From Guillardia theta CCMP2712 (lineage: Eukaryota > Cryptophyceae > Pyrenomonadales > Geminigeraceae), in contig NW_005434417.1 in assembly GCF_000315625.1 (NCBI RefSeq), positions 1,064-29,657 of the forward strand: DNA of 28,594 nucleotides. The letters run 5' to 3'. The notes under the pieces were generated by a model. The model was given only the letters and a program-made list of their open reading frames with translations, made no database searches and was not told the origin of the DNA. The translations under genes were made by a program, and so were the position numbers. Within the stretch, counting starts at the first letter, position 1, and each line of letters starts with the position of its first letter. Of the stretch, positions 1 to 8,640 are shown piece after piece.

Positions 1-180
1 AGTGGATTTACTGGCAGAAGGTAAAAAGTGCCTCAAGCAAAACAAAGCAGGAACAAGCTGAACCTCCAGGCACACAGTCCACAGCGAGAAGCTGCACAAG
101 CACACACAAAACACAAGCCCGAAAAGAACCAGCACTGCTGCCACCCAGACGCGGCAGCGCCAGCCCAAGCGCGAAGCCGC
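1..180. repeat. Short dispersed repeat, copy A
   Basis: The first ~180 bases match 734-898 closely, and the first ~65 bases also match 2750-2808 and the start of 3528-3575. The shared core begins GGATTTACTGGCAG and runs through CCTCAAGCAAAACAAAGC and a GGAACAAGCT block. Copies A and B share a further ~110 bases containing ACACACAAAACACAAGCCC. All copies lie in the same orientation at the edges of, or inside, retroelement fragments. Read on the minus strand, the core has a pyrimidine run followed by CTGCCAG, like a 3' splice site. No coding capacity or terminal repeats are evident. It could be a SINE-like or introner-like insertion or a retroelement tail; the nature is unknown. Confidence 0.7.
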
Positions 181-251
181 GCAGACAAGCAGCCTAAGGG
201 TCAAGCAATCAAGCAACAAGCAGCAGGAGCATGCAGGAGGAATAAAATCCC

Positions 252-575
252 TTACACGCGATACCCGGAGGCAGCCGACTGACCACTGTCAGTCGAGACG
301 TCCGCTGCCGCCACAAAGCGGGCGGCCGCCTCCAGCGTCAGCTGCATGGTGAGGCGCTGATAGGTGGCGGCGCGTTTGCGAGCCAAGACCTCAGCAGCAG
401 GGCCGTCATCAGGCACGAAGTGCCGACCAAACGCCGCATCCTCAAGAGGCATTGAGCGCTGAGCAATGATGTCCGCCAGATACCAGATGAAGCGGAGGGT
501 GTCAGGATGCAGGGTACCGTCCGTCGAGATGGCAAGAGGGATGAACGCTCGAGGAGGAGTAGTCATGGCATATGC
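252..575 (-). pseudogene. Extreme C-terminal piece of the retroelement protein
   Basis: This minus-strand stretch begins around TTPPRAFIPLAISTDG and continues to RKRAATYQRL. An FxPLxxSTxG signature after a DVTxVHP motif is the usual end of these element-encoded proteins. It is out of frame with the preceding piece by one step near 570. Its last third (327-452) is repeated without change at 3358-3483, showing that a second copy of the same element end lies nearby. It ends in diverged sequence toward 252. Confidence 0.55.
327..452 (+). repeat. 126-bp direct repeat, left copy
   Basis: These bases recur at 3358-3483 with a constant offset of 3031 and no mismatch that I can see. They encode, on the minus strand, the C-terminal segment of the retroelement protein in both places. 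Confidence 0.85.
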
Positions 576-1600
576 AGCGCGATGTTTGCGAATGCGTCGA
601 GGTTGACCTCCCCCCACTTGGTCAGGTCGGCAGAGCTACCAATGTAAGGGTGGACCAACGTCACGTCCGCCATCAAGCCCTCGTACTGCTCGGACCCTCG
701 ATCGCGGATTCCAGGAATGCCAGTGGACCCGATAATGGATTTACTGGCAGCCTCAAGCAAAACAAAGCAGGAACAAGCTAAACCTCCTGGCACACAGCGC
801 ACAGCGAGGAGCGGCACAATCACACACAAAACACAAGCCCGAAAAAAACCAGCACTGCTGGCACCCAGACGCGGCACCGCCAGCCCAAGCGCGAAGCCGT
901 GGATATCGCCCTTCATCTGGCGGCCATGAGGATGGGAGGGTACCTGCCGTCGAGAACGAGGATCCCCCACTGTATCGATGACGCTCTGAAGACCAGCTTC
1001 GTTCAGCATCGACCGAATCGTACGAGTAAGGTTGTCATGCGCCGTGGGAAGCTTGGAGGATCGGCGTTTGCAGGTCTGGAGATGATGTGCAGCAACGGAG
1101 GGATCGAGCTCGCGCTGACATCCATCACATTTCGTCGGACACTGGCAGATCGGCATGCCATGGAGATAGCAGTCGAGCATCTGAGCATAGCGGTGCGGGA
1201 AGGCCTTGAGGGGGTAGTAGCTCGAGACTCGCATCGGAGAGTGGCTCAGGTCTCGCTCAGGAAAATGAGCTAAGATGGTAGACTGCAAGACCCTATCCTG
1301 CGACTTGAGCGAGTGTGTCCTGCGGCTGTGCAAGGTGAGGATATCACGCTGCTGATCGGTCAGCGCAGCGCGAGCATGCACATGGCGAGGGAAGACGCGC
1401 ATGACAAGAGGGGTCACATTTCGCTGCGCAGGGGGAGGAATGAAGTGCTCATGAGACGAGTCGACGAGAGCGCGCAAACCAGGGATGTGTACCACTGATG
1501 CCGGGGGGCGTCCTGCGTCATCAGGCACAGCAGCCGGGGCAGGTGGGATCGCCGCGCCATCTGCAGCCGGACGGTGCAGGAGCCTTGACACGACGGTAGA
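563..1600 (-). pseudogene. Retroelement zinc-knuckle and endonuclease-like region
   Basis: In a frame different from the RT, the minus strand encodes a conserved-looking run that includes CQCPTKCDGC, then HHLQTC about 15 residues later, a CxCxxxCxxC...HHxxxC zinc-binding pattern. After a KGDIHG-like step the frame crosses an inserted short repeat (734-898) and resumes with GLMADVTLVHPYIG. In RT elements with restriction-like endonucleases a zinc knuckle followed by a DVTVxHP-type motif is typical, so I assign this as the C-terminal part of the same element. The open frame survives the insertion, but the inserted residues are unrelated low-complexity sequence. Confidence 0.6.
734..898. repeat. 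Short dispersed repeat, copy B, inserted in the retroelement
   Basis: This copy matches positions 1-180, but lacks a 13-base block (AAGGTAAAAAGTG) just after GGCAG that is present in copies A, C and D. It lies inside the endonuclease-like part of the retroelement, between a minus-strand GDIH codon run and STGIPGIRD. It leaves the host frame open. The insertion therefore postdates the retroelement, unless it is an intron-like piece on the minus strand, where it ends in CTGCCAG. Confidence 0.65.
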
Positions 1601-2735
1601 GGATCGCTCCAGCATTATGAACGAAGTCGTGCGCCTCAACGAAGAAGGTCGCCAGAGGATGCTTCTGGGCACGGAGAGATCTCGAGCAGTGAACGTCCAG
1701 GCTATGAGGAGAGGGCAGCGTCCGGGACATCGGCTGGTCAGAGTACCAAGCGAGGAAGCGAGCGATAGCCGTATAGTAAACAGCGGGGTGTAGACCCTCA
1801 GAGGCGTCCCCTCCCCGACTATGCGGAAGCTCCCGCTTGAACCTCGCAAACTCGAGCAGGTCGGGATGCGCGGCGAGGTACTGCGAGGAAGGCCAGCGGT
1901 GGTATTTCTCAAGCGCCAGGTGGACAGAGAGGTCAAAGCGACGAATCTGTGACTGGACCCGCGGGAGAAACGGAGATGACCCCTGGAGGAAGAAGCGCAG
2001 CTTCTGGAGATGGCTCGCCCTCACCAGCGTCTTGAACATGAAGCCATGCTGGACGAGCCCGAGCTTCGAGAGCTCTTCGTTGAGGGTAGAAACCTTCGCT
2101 CGGAGCTGACTAGCATGAAATCCATCCGTGCCGATAGGCAGGCCGCCAAGTGTAATCCCGCCAGTGACGACCTCGAAGTGAAGAAGTTGAGTCTTGAGAC
2201 GGCGCTTAAGGCTCTTCTTCAGCTGCGAGAGATCAGGGTGTTGATGCCAGGAGGGGATGTAAACTTTCGACTCGCGAGGTTGAATCTCTAGCTTCAGATC
2301 AGCCAACATGTACTTCTTCATAGCGGACGTAGCTGCAACGGCATCCTCGAGTGGACCGACAAGCACGACGTTGTCAGCATAGGCCAAGACTCGAACAGAG
2401 GGAAAAAGATCTGCGATATGGAGGAGCAGGGGGTGGATACTGTGGCAGAAAAATACGCTGGAGGGGACATCGCCCTGACAGACGCCCGAGGTACACTGAA
2501 CGGAGGCTGACTGACTTTTGTGAAAGAGTCGAAGGTCAGCAGAGTCTCCATAGTAGCTGGAGAGGTAGGAGGCGAACAAACGGAGATGCTCGCAAGAGGG
2601 CAAGCTTGCGCCTTCAGTGATGCTCCCATTAGTGCTATCAAAGTAGTCGCGACTCGCACGTCCCTCGATTGCATCGAAGAGAGCCTGGCGGTCGAGGGAG
2701 TTGAAGGCGTTCTTTGCATCCAAACTCACCAGCAC
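1521..2735 (-). pseudogene. Reverse transcriptase domain fragment, YADD mutated to YADN
   Basis: The 404-codon open stretch has RT motif A (SLDAKNAFNSLD near its start), motif B (QGDVPSS) and motif C (AYADNVVLVG), followed by thumb-like sequence. Motif C normally reads YxDD, with both Asp residues needed for metal binding; here the second is Asn (codons GAC AAC), a single-base change from GAC. The fingers region expected before motif A is missing, since a short repeat copy lies immediately upstream at 2750. The frame closes at about 1521, and the downstream part of the element continues in another frame near 1500-1600, so at least one frameshift separates RT from the zinc region. I infer a dead element copy. 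Confidence 0.75.
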
Positions 2736-2749
2736 TGTGGAGTATAGGA

Positions 2750-2808
2750 TTTACTGGCAGAAGGTAAAAAGTGCCTCAAGCAAACAAAGCAGGAACAAGC
2801 TGAACCTC
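2750..2808. repeat. Short dispersed repeat, copy C
   Basis: Here GGATTTACTGGCAGAAGG and about 40 further bases repeat the core of copy A, ending after GAACCTCC. It marks the junction where the RT-containing element loses its 5' part and a different, GC-rich piece begins. The long right half seen in copies A and B is absent. Confidence 0.65.
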
Positions 2809-2916
2809 CTACGGAGAAAGGGCAGCCGCCGACAAGAGAGGAGCCGGCGTTGCCCGGGGGTCCGCCGGGGGCAGCGGACGGTGGCACCCACTGTGGGGTT
2901 GGCAACATCCTCATCA

Positions 2917-3483
2917 TCACCGCTGAAGGGGCAGGAGCGCTGACGCGGTTTGCGAGAACTTCAGACAGCCGTCTCGATCGAGTCCGAACTGAATCGCTCG
3001 AGGGTGAGACGAGAGGAAGTGCTGGTCAAGAAATGAGCGAATCGCTGCCGAGGCAATGCCCAAGGACCGTCGTGACCCGACCGATGCCGGGGAGGAAGCA
3101 GGCGAGCTCGGACCAGCAGCAAGCACCCCAGTGGTGTCGAGCTCTCCGGAGGCACCCGACGTCACAGTGAGGGACGGAGACGCCTCGCCAGCTCCGCGCC
3201 GGTCGTCGGGGCCACTCGAAGGGTGTCCCCCATCGGAGTCGGAGACCTCCGGCGAAGACTCCTCGGGCGACTCGACAAAGTCCGAGGAGGAGCTGTCCTC
3301 TGGCTCGAGAAGTGCTTGCGCCCGCAAGGGCGTCATGCGCCTCGCACCAGACAGGAGCGCCTCCAGCGTCAGCTGCATGGTGAGGCGCTGATAGGTGGCG
3401 GCGCGTTTGCGAGCCAAGACCTCAGCAGCAGGGCCGTCATCAGGCACGAAGTGCCGACCAAACGCCGCATCCTCAAGAGGCAT
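2917..3483 (-). pseudogene. Second retroelement C-terminal fragment with Ser/Glu-rich tail
   Basis: On the minus strand this piece opens with MPLEDAAFGRHFVPDD, encoded by bases identical to 327-452, and then departs into a Ser/Glu/Asp-rich stretch and a final SSHPRAIQFGLDRDG-like part. It is the end of another copy of the same element, or a variant with a longer tail. The shared 126 bp without visible mismatch suggest a recent duplication or gene conversion. No RT domain is attached. Confidence 0.5.
3358..3483 (+). repeat. 126-bp direct repeat, right copy
   Basis: Same sequence as 327-452. The left boundary is where flanking codons diverge, and the right boundary ends directly at the 30-bp arm of the fold-back palindrome at 3484. 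Confidence 0.85.
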
Positions 3484-3633
3484 CGATGGATGCTGTGGCA
3501 GAAGAGTACGCTGCCACGGTTGTACGGATTTACTGGCAGAAGGTAAAAAGTGCCTCAAGCAAAACAAAGCGTTTAGCTTGTTCCTGCTTTAAATCCGTAC
3601 TACCAGCGTACTCTTCTGCCACAGCATCCATCG
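3484..3633. repeat. Fold-back palindrome enclosing short repeat copy D
   Basis: Perfect 30-bp inverted arms lie at 3484-3513 and 3604-3633, with a second perfect 10-bp pair at 3523-3532 and 3590-3599. The arms resemble 2432-2462 inside the RT region, so they are two inverted pieces of the retroelement. The loop holds copy D of the short repeat (3528-3575). Its continuation (AGCTTGTTCCTGCTTT) is the reverse complement of the element's own next block. The structure thus looks like an inverted duplication with a hairpin loop, formed by fold-back or by twin-primed or template-switching insertion. Confidence 0.8.
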
Positions 3634-3635
3634 AC

Positions 3636-3725
3636 TCTACGCTGGAGGGAAAGAGTTTTACAGCGGCTGACTGATCCTTGTGGCAGTGAAAGAGTCGAAG
3701 GTCAGCAGAGTCTCAGCAGTAGCCC
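3636..3725 (-). pseudogene. Relic of the RT coding region
   Basis: Blocks here such as TACGCTGGAGGGA, CGGCTGACTGA and GTGAAAGAGTCGAAGGTCAG match 2453-2560 in the RT segment in the same order, with internal deletions. It is therefore a scrambled remnant of the region around RT motif B and continues the disorder of the fold-back element on its left. Confidence 0.6.
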
Positions 3726-3742
3726 TTGAGGGAGGAGGGGGG

Positions 3743-3905
3743 GCTTAACTCGGTCAGCTTAACTCCTTGAGCTTAACTCGGTCAGCTTAACTCCTTGAGC
3801 TTAACTCGGTCAGCTTAACTCGTTGAGCTTAACTCGGTCAGCTTAACTCGTTGTGCTTAACTCGGTCAGCTTAACTCGTTGAGCTTAACTCGTTGAGCTT
3901 AGCTT
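3743..3905. repeat. 14/28-bp tandem repeat
   Basis: The unit is two related 14-mers, GCTTAACTCGGTCA and GCTTAACTCCTTGA (later GCTTAACTCGTTGA), alternating over about 11.5 monomers. The last copies lose the alternation. The array ends 10 bases from the stop codon of the HRD1-like gene and would lie in its 3' UTR. Confidence 0.9.
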
Positions 3906-3915
3906 TAATGGCTGC

Positions 3916-6303
3916 TCATTGAGCATCAAGATTTGCCGACGCGTGCGGGTGTCGCTTGTGCAGACCAGAAGAGACCTGAGGGCCCGTGAGCGATGGAGCA
4001 GCTCCTTCCATCAGCCTCACCGCGTCCGCGTCATCCGCTTGACTGACAGTCTCAGCAGCTCCGCCAGCTGTGAGCAAGAGTGTTGAGAGGAGGCAGGGAA
4101 GCAAAGGGATCCTCACCTGACTGCTCCACAAGTTCGCTGCAGAGGTTGAGCAGGTCGCGGATCTCTCGTTGTCGTCCCTCCATAAACTTCAGCATGTGCT
4201 GCATCTTCAGCTTTCTGACAGGCGTGACCTCCGCCGTGCCCGCGCTCGACGGCTTGCGAGCCTCGTAAGTCTGAACGATGCTTGAGATGTGATTGCACTG
4301 CGAGCTGACCATGGGAAGCAGAACTTGCTGCAGCCGCAGCTTCAGCATGGTCAACTTGTTCGCTCTCTCTGCCTCTGCCATGTCACTCGCTGCAACGAGC
4401 GCGTCGATCTCGCTGGCCGTCACTTCCATCTGCTCTTCGAGACAACGCTTAACAGGCTCGAGGGCAGAGATCTCTGGGGCCAGGAGGGAGGACACGAGCC
4501 CTTCGCTGGCAGCAGACGCTGACGGGCCCGTGGGCTGCTGCTAACACGTCAAGAGGTCTCAAGGCAGTCAAAGAGCTCACGCTTCCACTCGAGAGCTGCC
4601 CGGCCAGCAGGGACGGAAACGAAGTTGCGGGAGCCACGCCGGGGAGTCCGAAGAGTTGAGGGGGGAGGGGGGGCAGTGACGGAGGCGTGAAGGGTGAGGG
4701 AAACGAGAAGCCGGTGCCATGGCTGCGACAAGTCAAAAGATTGAGGGAGTGAGAGCGACAAAGAGATGAAATTTCATCGCCGCACCTCGTTTGCGGAGTT
4801 CTCAGCAAATCCACACCCACGGCTCGAGCGTGAGCAGCAGCTGCCGCCGAAGCTGCTGCTGCTGCTGCTGCCGCCGCCGCTTGTGGAGTTTGTGGAGAGT
4901 GAAAGGAGGACACATGAGGTTCAGTAAGGTTTCGACGCGCAAGGGAGCTCTCGGCAGCGTTAGAAGCATCGCGAGGTTCGGGCTGATGCGGATCAACGGC
5001 AGACGGGAGGTTCGAAGGTCGCACCTCCTCTCGGCTAAACGAGTTGGCGACTTGCCTGGCAGGACTGGGTGGGCGAGGCCTCTGGTACCATCAGAGTCAG
5101 CAGCGCCTCCTCTCTGACTCTCTCACCTGCTCTTGTCGCTGGTTCTGCACCTCTCGCTCGCCTGCTGCTTCTTCGGCTTGTGCTGGCACTGGCTGGGCGT
5201 TGTCAATCTCAACTTGCATACGACACGTCGGGCACTGGCTGTGCTCCTCCAACCAGGATCTCAGGCAATCGAAGTGGAAGATGTGACCGCAGGGCAACTT
5301 CTTGGCGTGAGGGGGCTGCATCTCTTCTCTGCAGATGATGCAAGTGTGATCCATCCTAGAGAGCTCTTCTGCCGTGGCGTTGGGGAACCTCGTGTTCATG
5401 TTGACAATCACTCTTCGATAGCGAATGAAATCAGCAATCCGCTTCTTAAAGTTCCCAAACGTGTTGTAGAGGTCCCTGACAATGTGTAGTGGAATTCCGT
5501 AAAAGGACAAGACGATTGAGAAGAAGATCAGATACACGAAGAGCTGAAAGAGGTCACTGATGAGATTCAAATAGAAGCTGTAAACTGCCTTGTTCGACCA
5601 CCTTCCATGTCGTCTCATGTCAATGACATAGAGCATGTACTTCAAGAAGGTCGTTGTGATCGTGCTCGCGAGTATCACGTATTCGAATGCAAATAGAATC
5701 AGGAAGGAAGGGCCTTCCAAGAGAAGGGTTTTAGCTTGCCAAACAAAGAAGAAACAATCAGTAGTGAACAAGATTCCCATCAGCATCAAAATTCGGATGT
5801 GAGTCAAAGTAGAGACCGCAAGCTCCGTATGGAAATGCTCCACGCGGAATTGTGACAGCCAATGAAAGACTTTGACAAACAAGAGAACTGTGAACAGAAA
5901 GACAAAGCGAAACTTCAACTCCTCTCGGAATATGGTGAGAGCCAGACAAGTCTCGGTGACGGCAAACCAAATCTTCTCGTAGAGGCGAAGCTCTTCAGTT
6001 GGTCGCAAAGAACCGAGAAAGATCTGTAACCAAACACACTCAGCGACACCAACAGACTTCTCCTTGTGCACCTTGCGCACAAATTGCGCGAAGATTAAGG
6101 CAGCCACGAAGACCATGTTTCCCATCACCGTCACGCAGAGCTTGTTCGTCCCAAGATGAACAACGATGGGATAAAATTGCTTTCGCACCTAAAGAAACTT
6201 TCAAACATTGGAAGCACACAAAAGATTTCACCTGCACTGCATGCGTAATGCATGCAACAGTGGCTAGAATGGAAAAGAGACAGTATGTGCGCACGCTGAT
6301 CAT
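3916..6303 (-). CDS. HRD1/synoviolin-type ER membrane RING E3 ubiquitin ligase
   Basis: This is the membrane E3 of ER-associated degradation: it retrotranslocates and ubiquitinates misfolded ER proteins. Exons: 6303-6232, 6188-5127, 5081-4581, 4540-4117, 4067-3916, with introns of 43, 45, 40 and 49 nt, all GT-AG with phases that join; 736 aa. The N-terminus has a hydrophobic first helix (exon 1), then KQFYPIVVHL and AVTETCLALTIFREE, both close to metazoan HRD1, and several more membrane segments to about residue 260. A RING-H2 domain (CIIC at ~307 through PTCR at ~346, C3H2C3 with CGHIFH) faces the cytosol. Downstream are poly-Ala and Pro-rich linkers and a helical C-terminal region (about 560-690), in the position of the C-terminal helical part of animal HRD1. 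The start is set by alignment to HRD1 N-termini. The family call is firm; the exon 3-5 joins are inferred. Confidence 0.93.
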
Positions 6304-6745
6304 CGTTTTGGTAGAAACGCCACACGAGCAGAATGACTTGAATCAAGATCCCGCAAGTTGCTCAAAGAAGGATCATTGAAAGAATTGATGAACTATAGCA
6401 GTTGCTTGGCTGCAAAACTTCCTGTACACAAAAGAGAATTCACGTCAAAGTTCGGGCAAGGCCCTAAAAATATTTCACAATCGATTGTGACAAATAAACT
6501 TCCTCCCTTCCGCTGTTCTGTTCATCACAAAAAACTACCAGTTCTTCTGTTTTGATCTCTACTTCCCTCCCCTCTCTTCCCCCCCTTCTCTCATTTTGCC
6601 TCTGCTGTTCTCCCCTCCCCTCCCCTCCTTGCTGTACACATCTGTCGACCATGATCTGTATCTGTTCATTTCTATGCTCTCCCCTCCAATCTCCTCCTTG
6701 CTGTACGTATCTCTCTCGGCTATGATCTCGATCTATTCACTCGTC
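6304..6745. other. Upstream region of the HRD1 gene, no gene seen
   Basis: AT-richer than its surroundings up to about 6545, then a C/T-rich run leading into the satellite. It should hold the HRD1 promoter, but no TATA or other element can be named with confidence. Open frames here are short and unconserved in look. Confidence 0.4.
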
Positions 6746-7688
6746 TTCTCTCTCAGTCTTCCATCATCTATTCACTTGTCTTCTCTCTCAGTCTTCTATC
6801 ATCTCTTCTCTTCTCTCTCAGTCTTCTAGCATCTCTTCTCTTCTCTCTCAGTCTTCCATCATCTCTTCTCTTCTCTCTCAGTCTTCTATCATCTCTTCTC
6901 TTCTCTCTCAGTCTTCTATCATCTCTTCTCTTCTCTCTCAGTCTTCTATCATCTCTTCTCTTCTCTCTCAGTCTTCTATCATCTCTTCTCTTCTCGCTCA
7001 GTCTTCTATCATCTCTTCTCTTCTCGCTCAGTCTTCTATCATCTCTTCTCTTCTCTCTCAGTCTTCTATCATCTCTTCTCTTCTCTCTCAGTCTTCTATC
7101 ATCTCTTCTCTTCTCTCTCAGTCTTCTATCATCTCTTCTCTTCTCTCTCAGTCTTCTATCATCTCTTCTCTTCTCTCTCAGTCTTCTATCATCTCTTCTC
7201 TTCTCTCTCAGTCTTCTATCATCTCTTCTCTTCTCGCTCAGTCTTCTATCATCTCTTCTCTTCTCTCTCAGTCTTCTATCATCTCATCTCTTCTCTCTCA
7301 GTCTTCTATCATCTCTTCTCTTCTCTCTCAGTCTTCCATCATCTCATCTCTTCTCTCTCAGTCTTCTATCATCTCATCTCTTCTCGCTCAGTCTTCTATC
7401 ATCTCTTCTCTTCTCTCTCAGTCTTCTATCATCTCTTCTCTTCTCTCTCAGTCTTCTATCATCTCTTCTCTTCTCTCTCAGTCTTCCATCATCTCTTCTC
7501 TTCTCTCTCAGTCTTCCATCATCTCATCTCTTCTCTCTCAGTCTTCTATCATCTCTTCTCTTCTCTCTCAGTCTTCTATCATCTCATCTCTTCTCTCTCA
7601 GTCTTCTATCATCTCTTCTCTTCTCTCTCAGTCTTCTATCATCTCATCTCTTCTCTCTCAGTCTTCTATCATCTCTTCTCTTCTTTTC
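6746..7688. repeat. 30-bp polypyrimidine tandem repeat, about 31 copies
   Basis: The unit is TCTCTCAGTCTTCTATCATC plus TCTTCTCTTC, almost pure pyrimidine on the plus strand except for a few A and one G. Variants differ at a few sites (TCTATC/TCCATC, TCTTCTC/TCATCTC, TCTCTCA/TCGCTCA). In the last ~170 bases the T/A variant alternates, forming a 60-bp higher-order dimer. The array is too regular and too long for an intron tract, and no gene overlaps it. Confidence 0.95.
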
Positions 7689-7734
7689 TCTGCTCTGCTC
7701 TGCTCGCCTCATTTGATCTCCACGCTCAACATTT

Positions 7735-8075
7735 TCATCCTCCAACCCACCCCCTACCCCTTCATTGGTTGAAATCATCAAAAGTACCCCACAAGAATCG
7801 TCCAAGTACCCCTACCTTTCTCCTAGCTACATCAAGACCACCCCCCTTTGCTCCCTGACCCTCCTGGCCTTTCTACGTGTACAGTGGTGCTGATAACTAA
7901 AACTCTACCTACTACCCCTACCCCTACTTTGATACCAATTCTACCCCTTTGTTCCTCCATGGGTCTTGGCTCAATTACTACCCCCGACACAGACTAGGAA
8001 TACCCCCACCCTCGTAGAGCTCAACCCCACCTGCTACCCCGTAGTACTCACTACCCCCTATTTGACCTTGTACTA
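7735..8075 (+). repeat. TACCCC-rich tract
   Basis: Irregularly spaced TACCCC/ACCCCC motifs recur every 10-30 bases (for example CTACCCCTTC, AGTACCCCAC, CTACCCCTACCCCTAC). The same motif style occurs at 19798-19990 and, as GGGGTA on the plus strand, at 10258-10470. It has no ORF of note. The G-rich complementary strand could form quadruplexes. It may be a dispersed repeat family or a diverged simple repeat. Confidence 0.5.
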
Positions 8076-8110
8076 CCCCTGGTGTCATCTAAGATGCGCC
8101 TGATATCGCC

Positions 8111-8560
8111 ATGGGCGCGCGATCCTCCAAGACCGCCACTTGCTCACCTGCAGAGCAGCAGGGACCCCTCCCTCTTCCCGCTGATGGACCCCTCCCTCTT
8201 CCCGCTGATGGAACCCTCCCTCTTCCCGCTGATGGGCCCCTCCCTCTTCCCGCTGATGGACCCCTCCCTCTTCCCGCTGATGGAACCCTCACTGATGTCA
8301 AGCCTTCAAACTGCAGCCTTCCCATAGCCACATGCGTGAGAAGCGACGAGCAGCGGCACCCGAAGGCCAGATGCCTCCTCATGCCTTGGCATCTTTGCCG
8401 ATGGCTGGAACAACTCGAGCAGCCAGATTCAAAGACCCTCCAGCAGGCGTGCCGTGAGTTCTTCAAGTTTCAGCTCCAATATGATGCAAGAGAGGAGGAA
8501 CTGAATGACGAACTCGATAAATTCTCAATCACACCAACAAGCAATGACAGCGATGCATGA
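8111..8560 (+). CDS. Hypothetical 149-aa protein, possible N-myristoylation site
   Basis: Single open frame starting at GCCATGGGC, a good eukaryotic start context. It begins MGARSSK, which fits the N-myristoylation pattern (Gly2, Ser6, Lys7). Residues 18-57 are five 8-residue units of GPLPLPAD/GTLPLPAD made by a 24-bp tandem repeat. The C-terminal half is Cys- and charge-containing and probably helical (around LEQLEQPDSKTLQQACREFF), with an acidic end. No family is recognised. The non-repeat half looks like real coding sequence, but no homologue or transcript supports it, and the start could instead be an internal exon. Moderate confidence. Confidence 0.45.
   Translation: MGARSSKTATCSPAEQQGPLPLPADGPLPLPADGTLPLPADGPLPLPADGPLPLPADGTLTDVKPSNCSLPIATCVRSDEQRHPKARCLLMPWHLCRWLEQLEQPDSKTLQQACREFFKFQLQYDAREEELNDELDKFSITPTSNDSDA
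8162..8290 (+). repeat. 24-bp coding tandem repeat
   Basis: Five full units of GGACCCCTCCCTCTTCCCGC plus TGAT and a partial sixth; units differ at one position (GGACCC/GGAACC, once GGGCCC). It encodes a Pro/Leu octapeptide in the 8111-8560 frame. Confidence 0.9.
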
Positions 8561-8640
8561 ACACCGGCTCTCTCTTTCAACCCTTCCTTTAATGTACATC
8601 ATCAACTCCATCCTTCCTTCCGGATATTTACACAGCTGAT

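Larger units (their letters stand above)
252..2745 (-). mobile_element. Degenerate non-LTR (LINE-like) retrotransposon remnant
   Basis: Read on the minus strand, this block carries in order a reverse transcriptase palm and thumb (2735-1521), a Cys/His zinc knuckle region (about 1500-950), and a C-terminal domain with an ADVTLVHP-type motif (about 720-565) followed by FIPLAISTDG (about 550-520). This order is that of RT elements with a restriction-like endonuclease downstream of the RT. The domains sit in at least three frames, the 5' part before RT motif A is missing, and a short repeat interrupts the endonuclease region at 734-898. It is therefore a 5'-truncated, inactivated copy. No terminal repeats or target-site duplications are recognisable. 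Confidence 0.75.

Noticed and set aside
5097-5126. HRD1 stop at 5097 as the protein end
   Set aside because: A CAG|GTGAGAG donor 29 bases earlier and a matching acceptor at 5082 continue an open frame of coherent composition to a stop at 3916.
6746-7688. CRISPR-like array
   Set aside because: Copies are directly adjacent with no unique spacers, and the genome is eukaryotic; it is a plain satellite. The same holds for 19401-19750 and 3743-3905.
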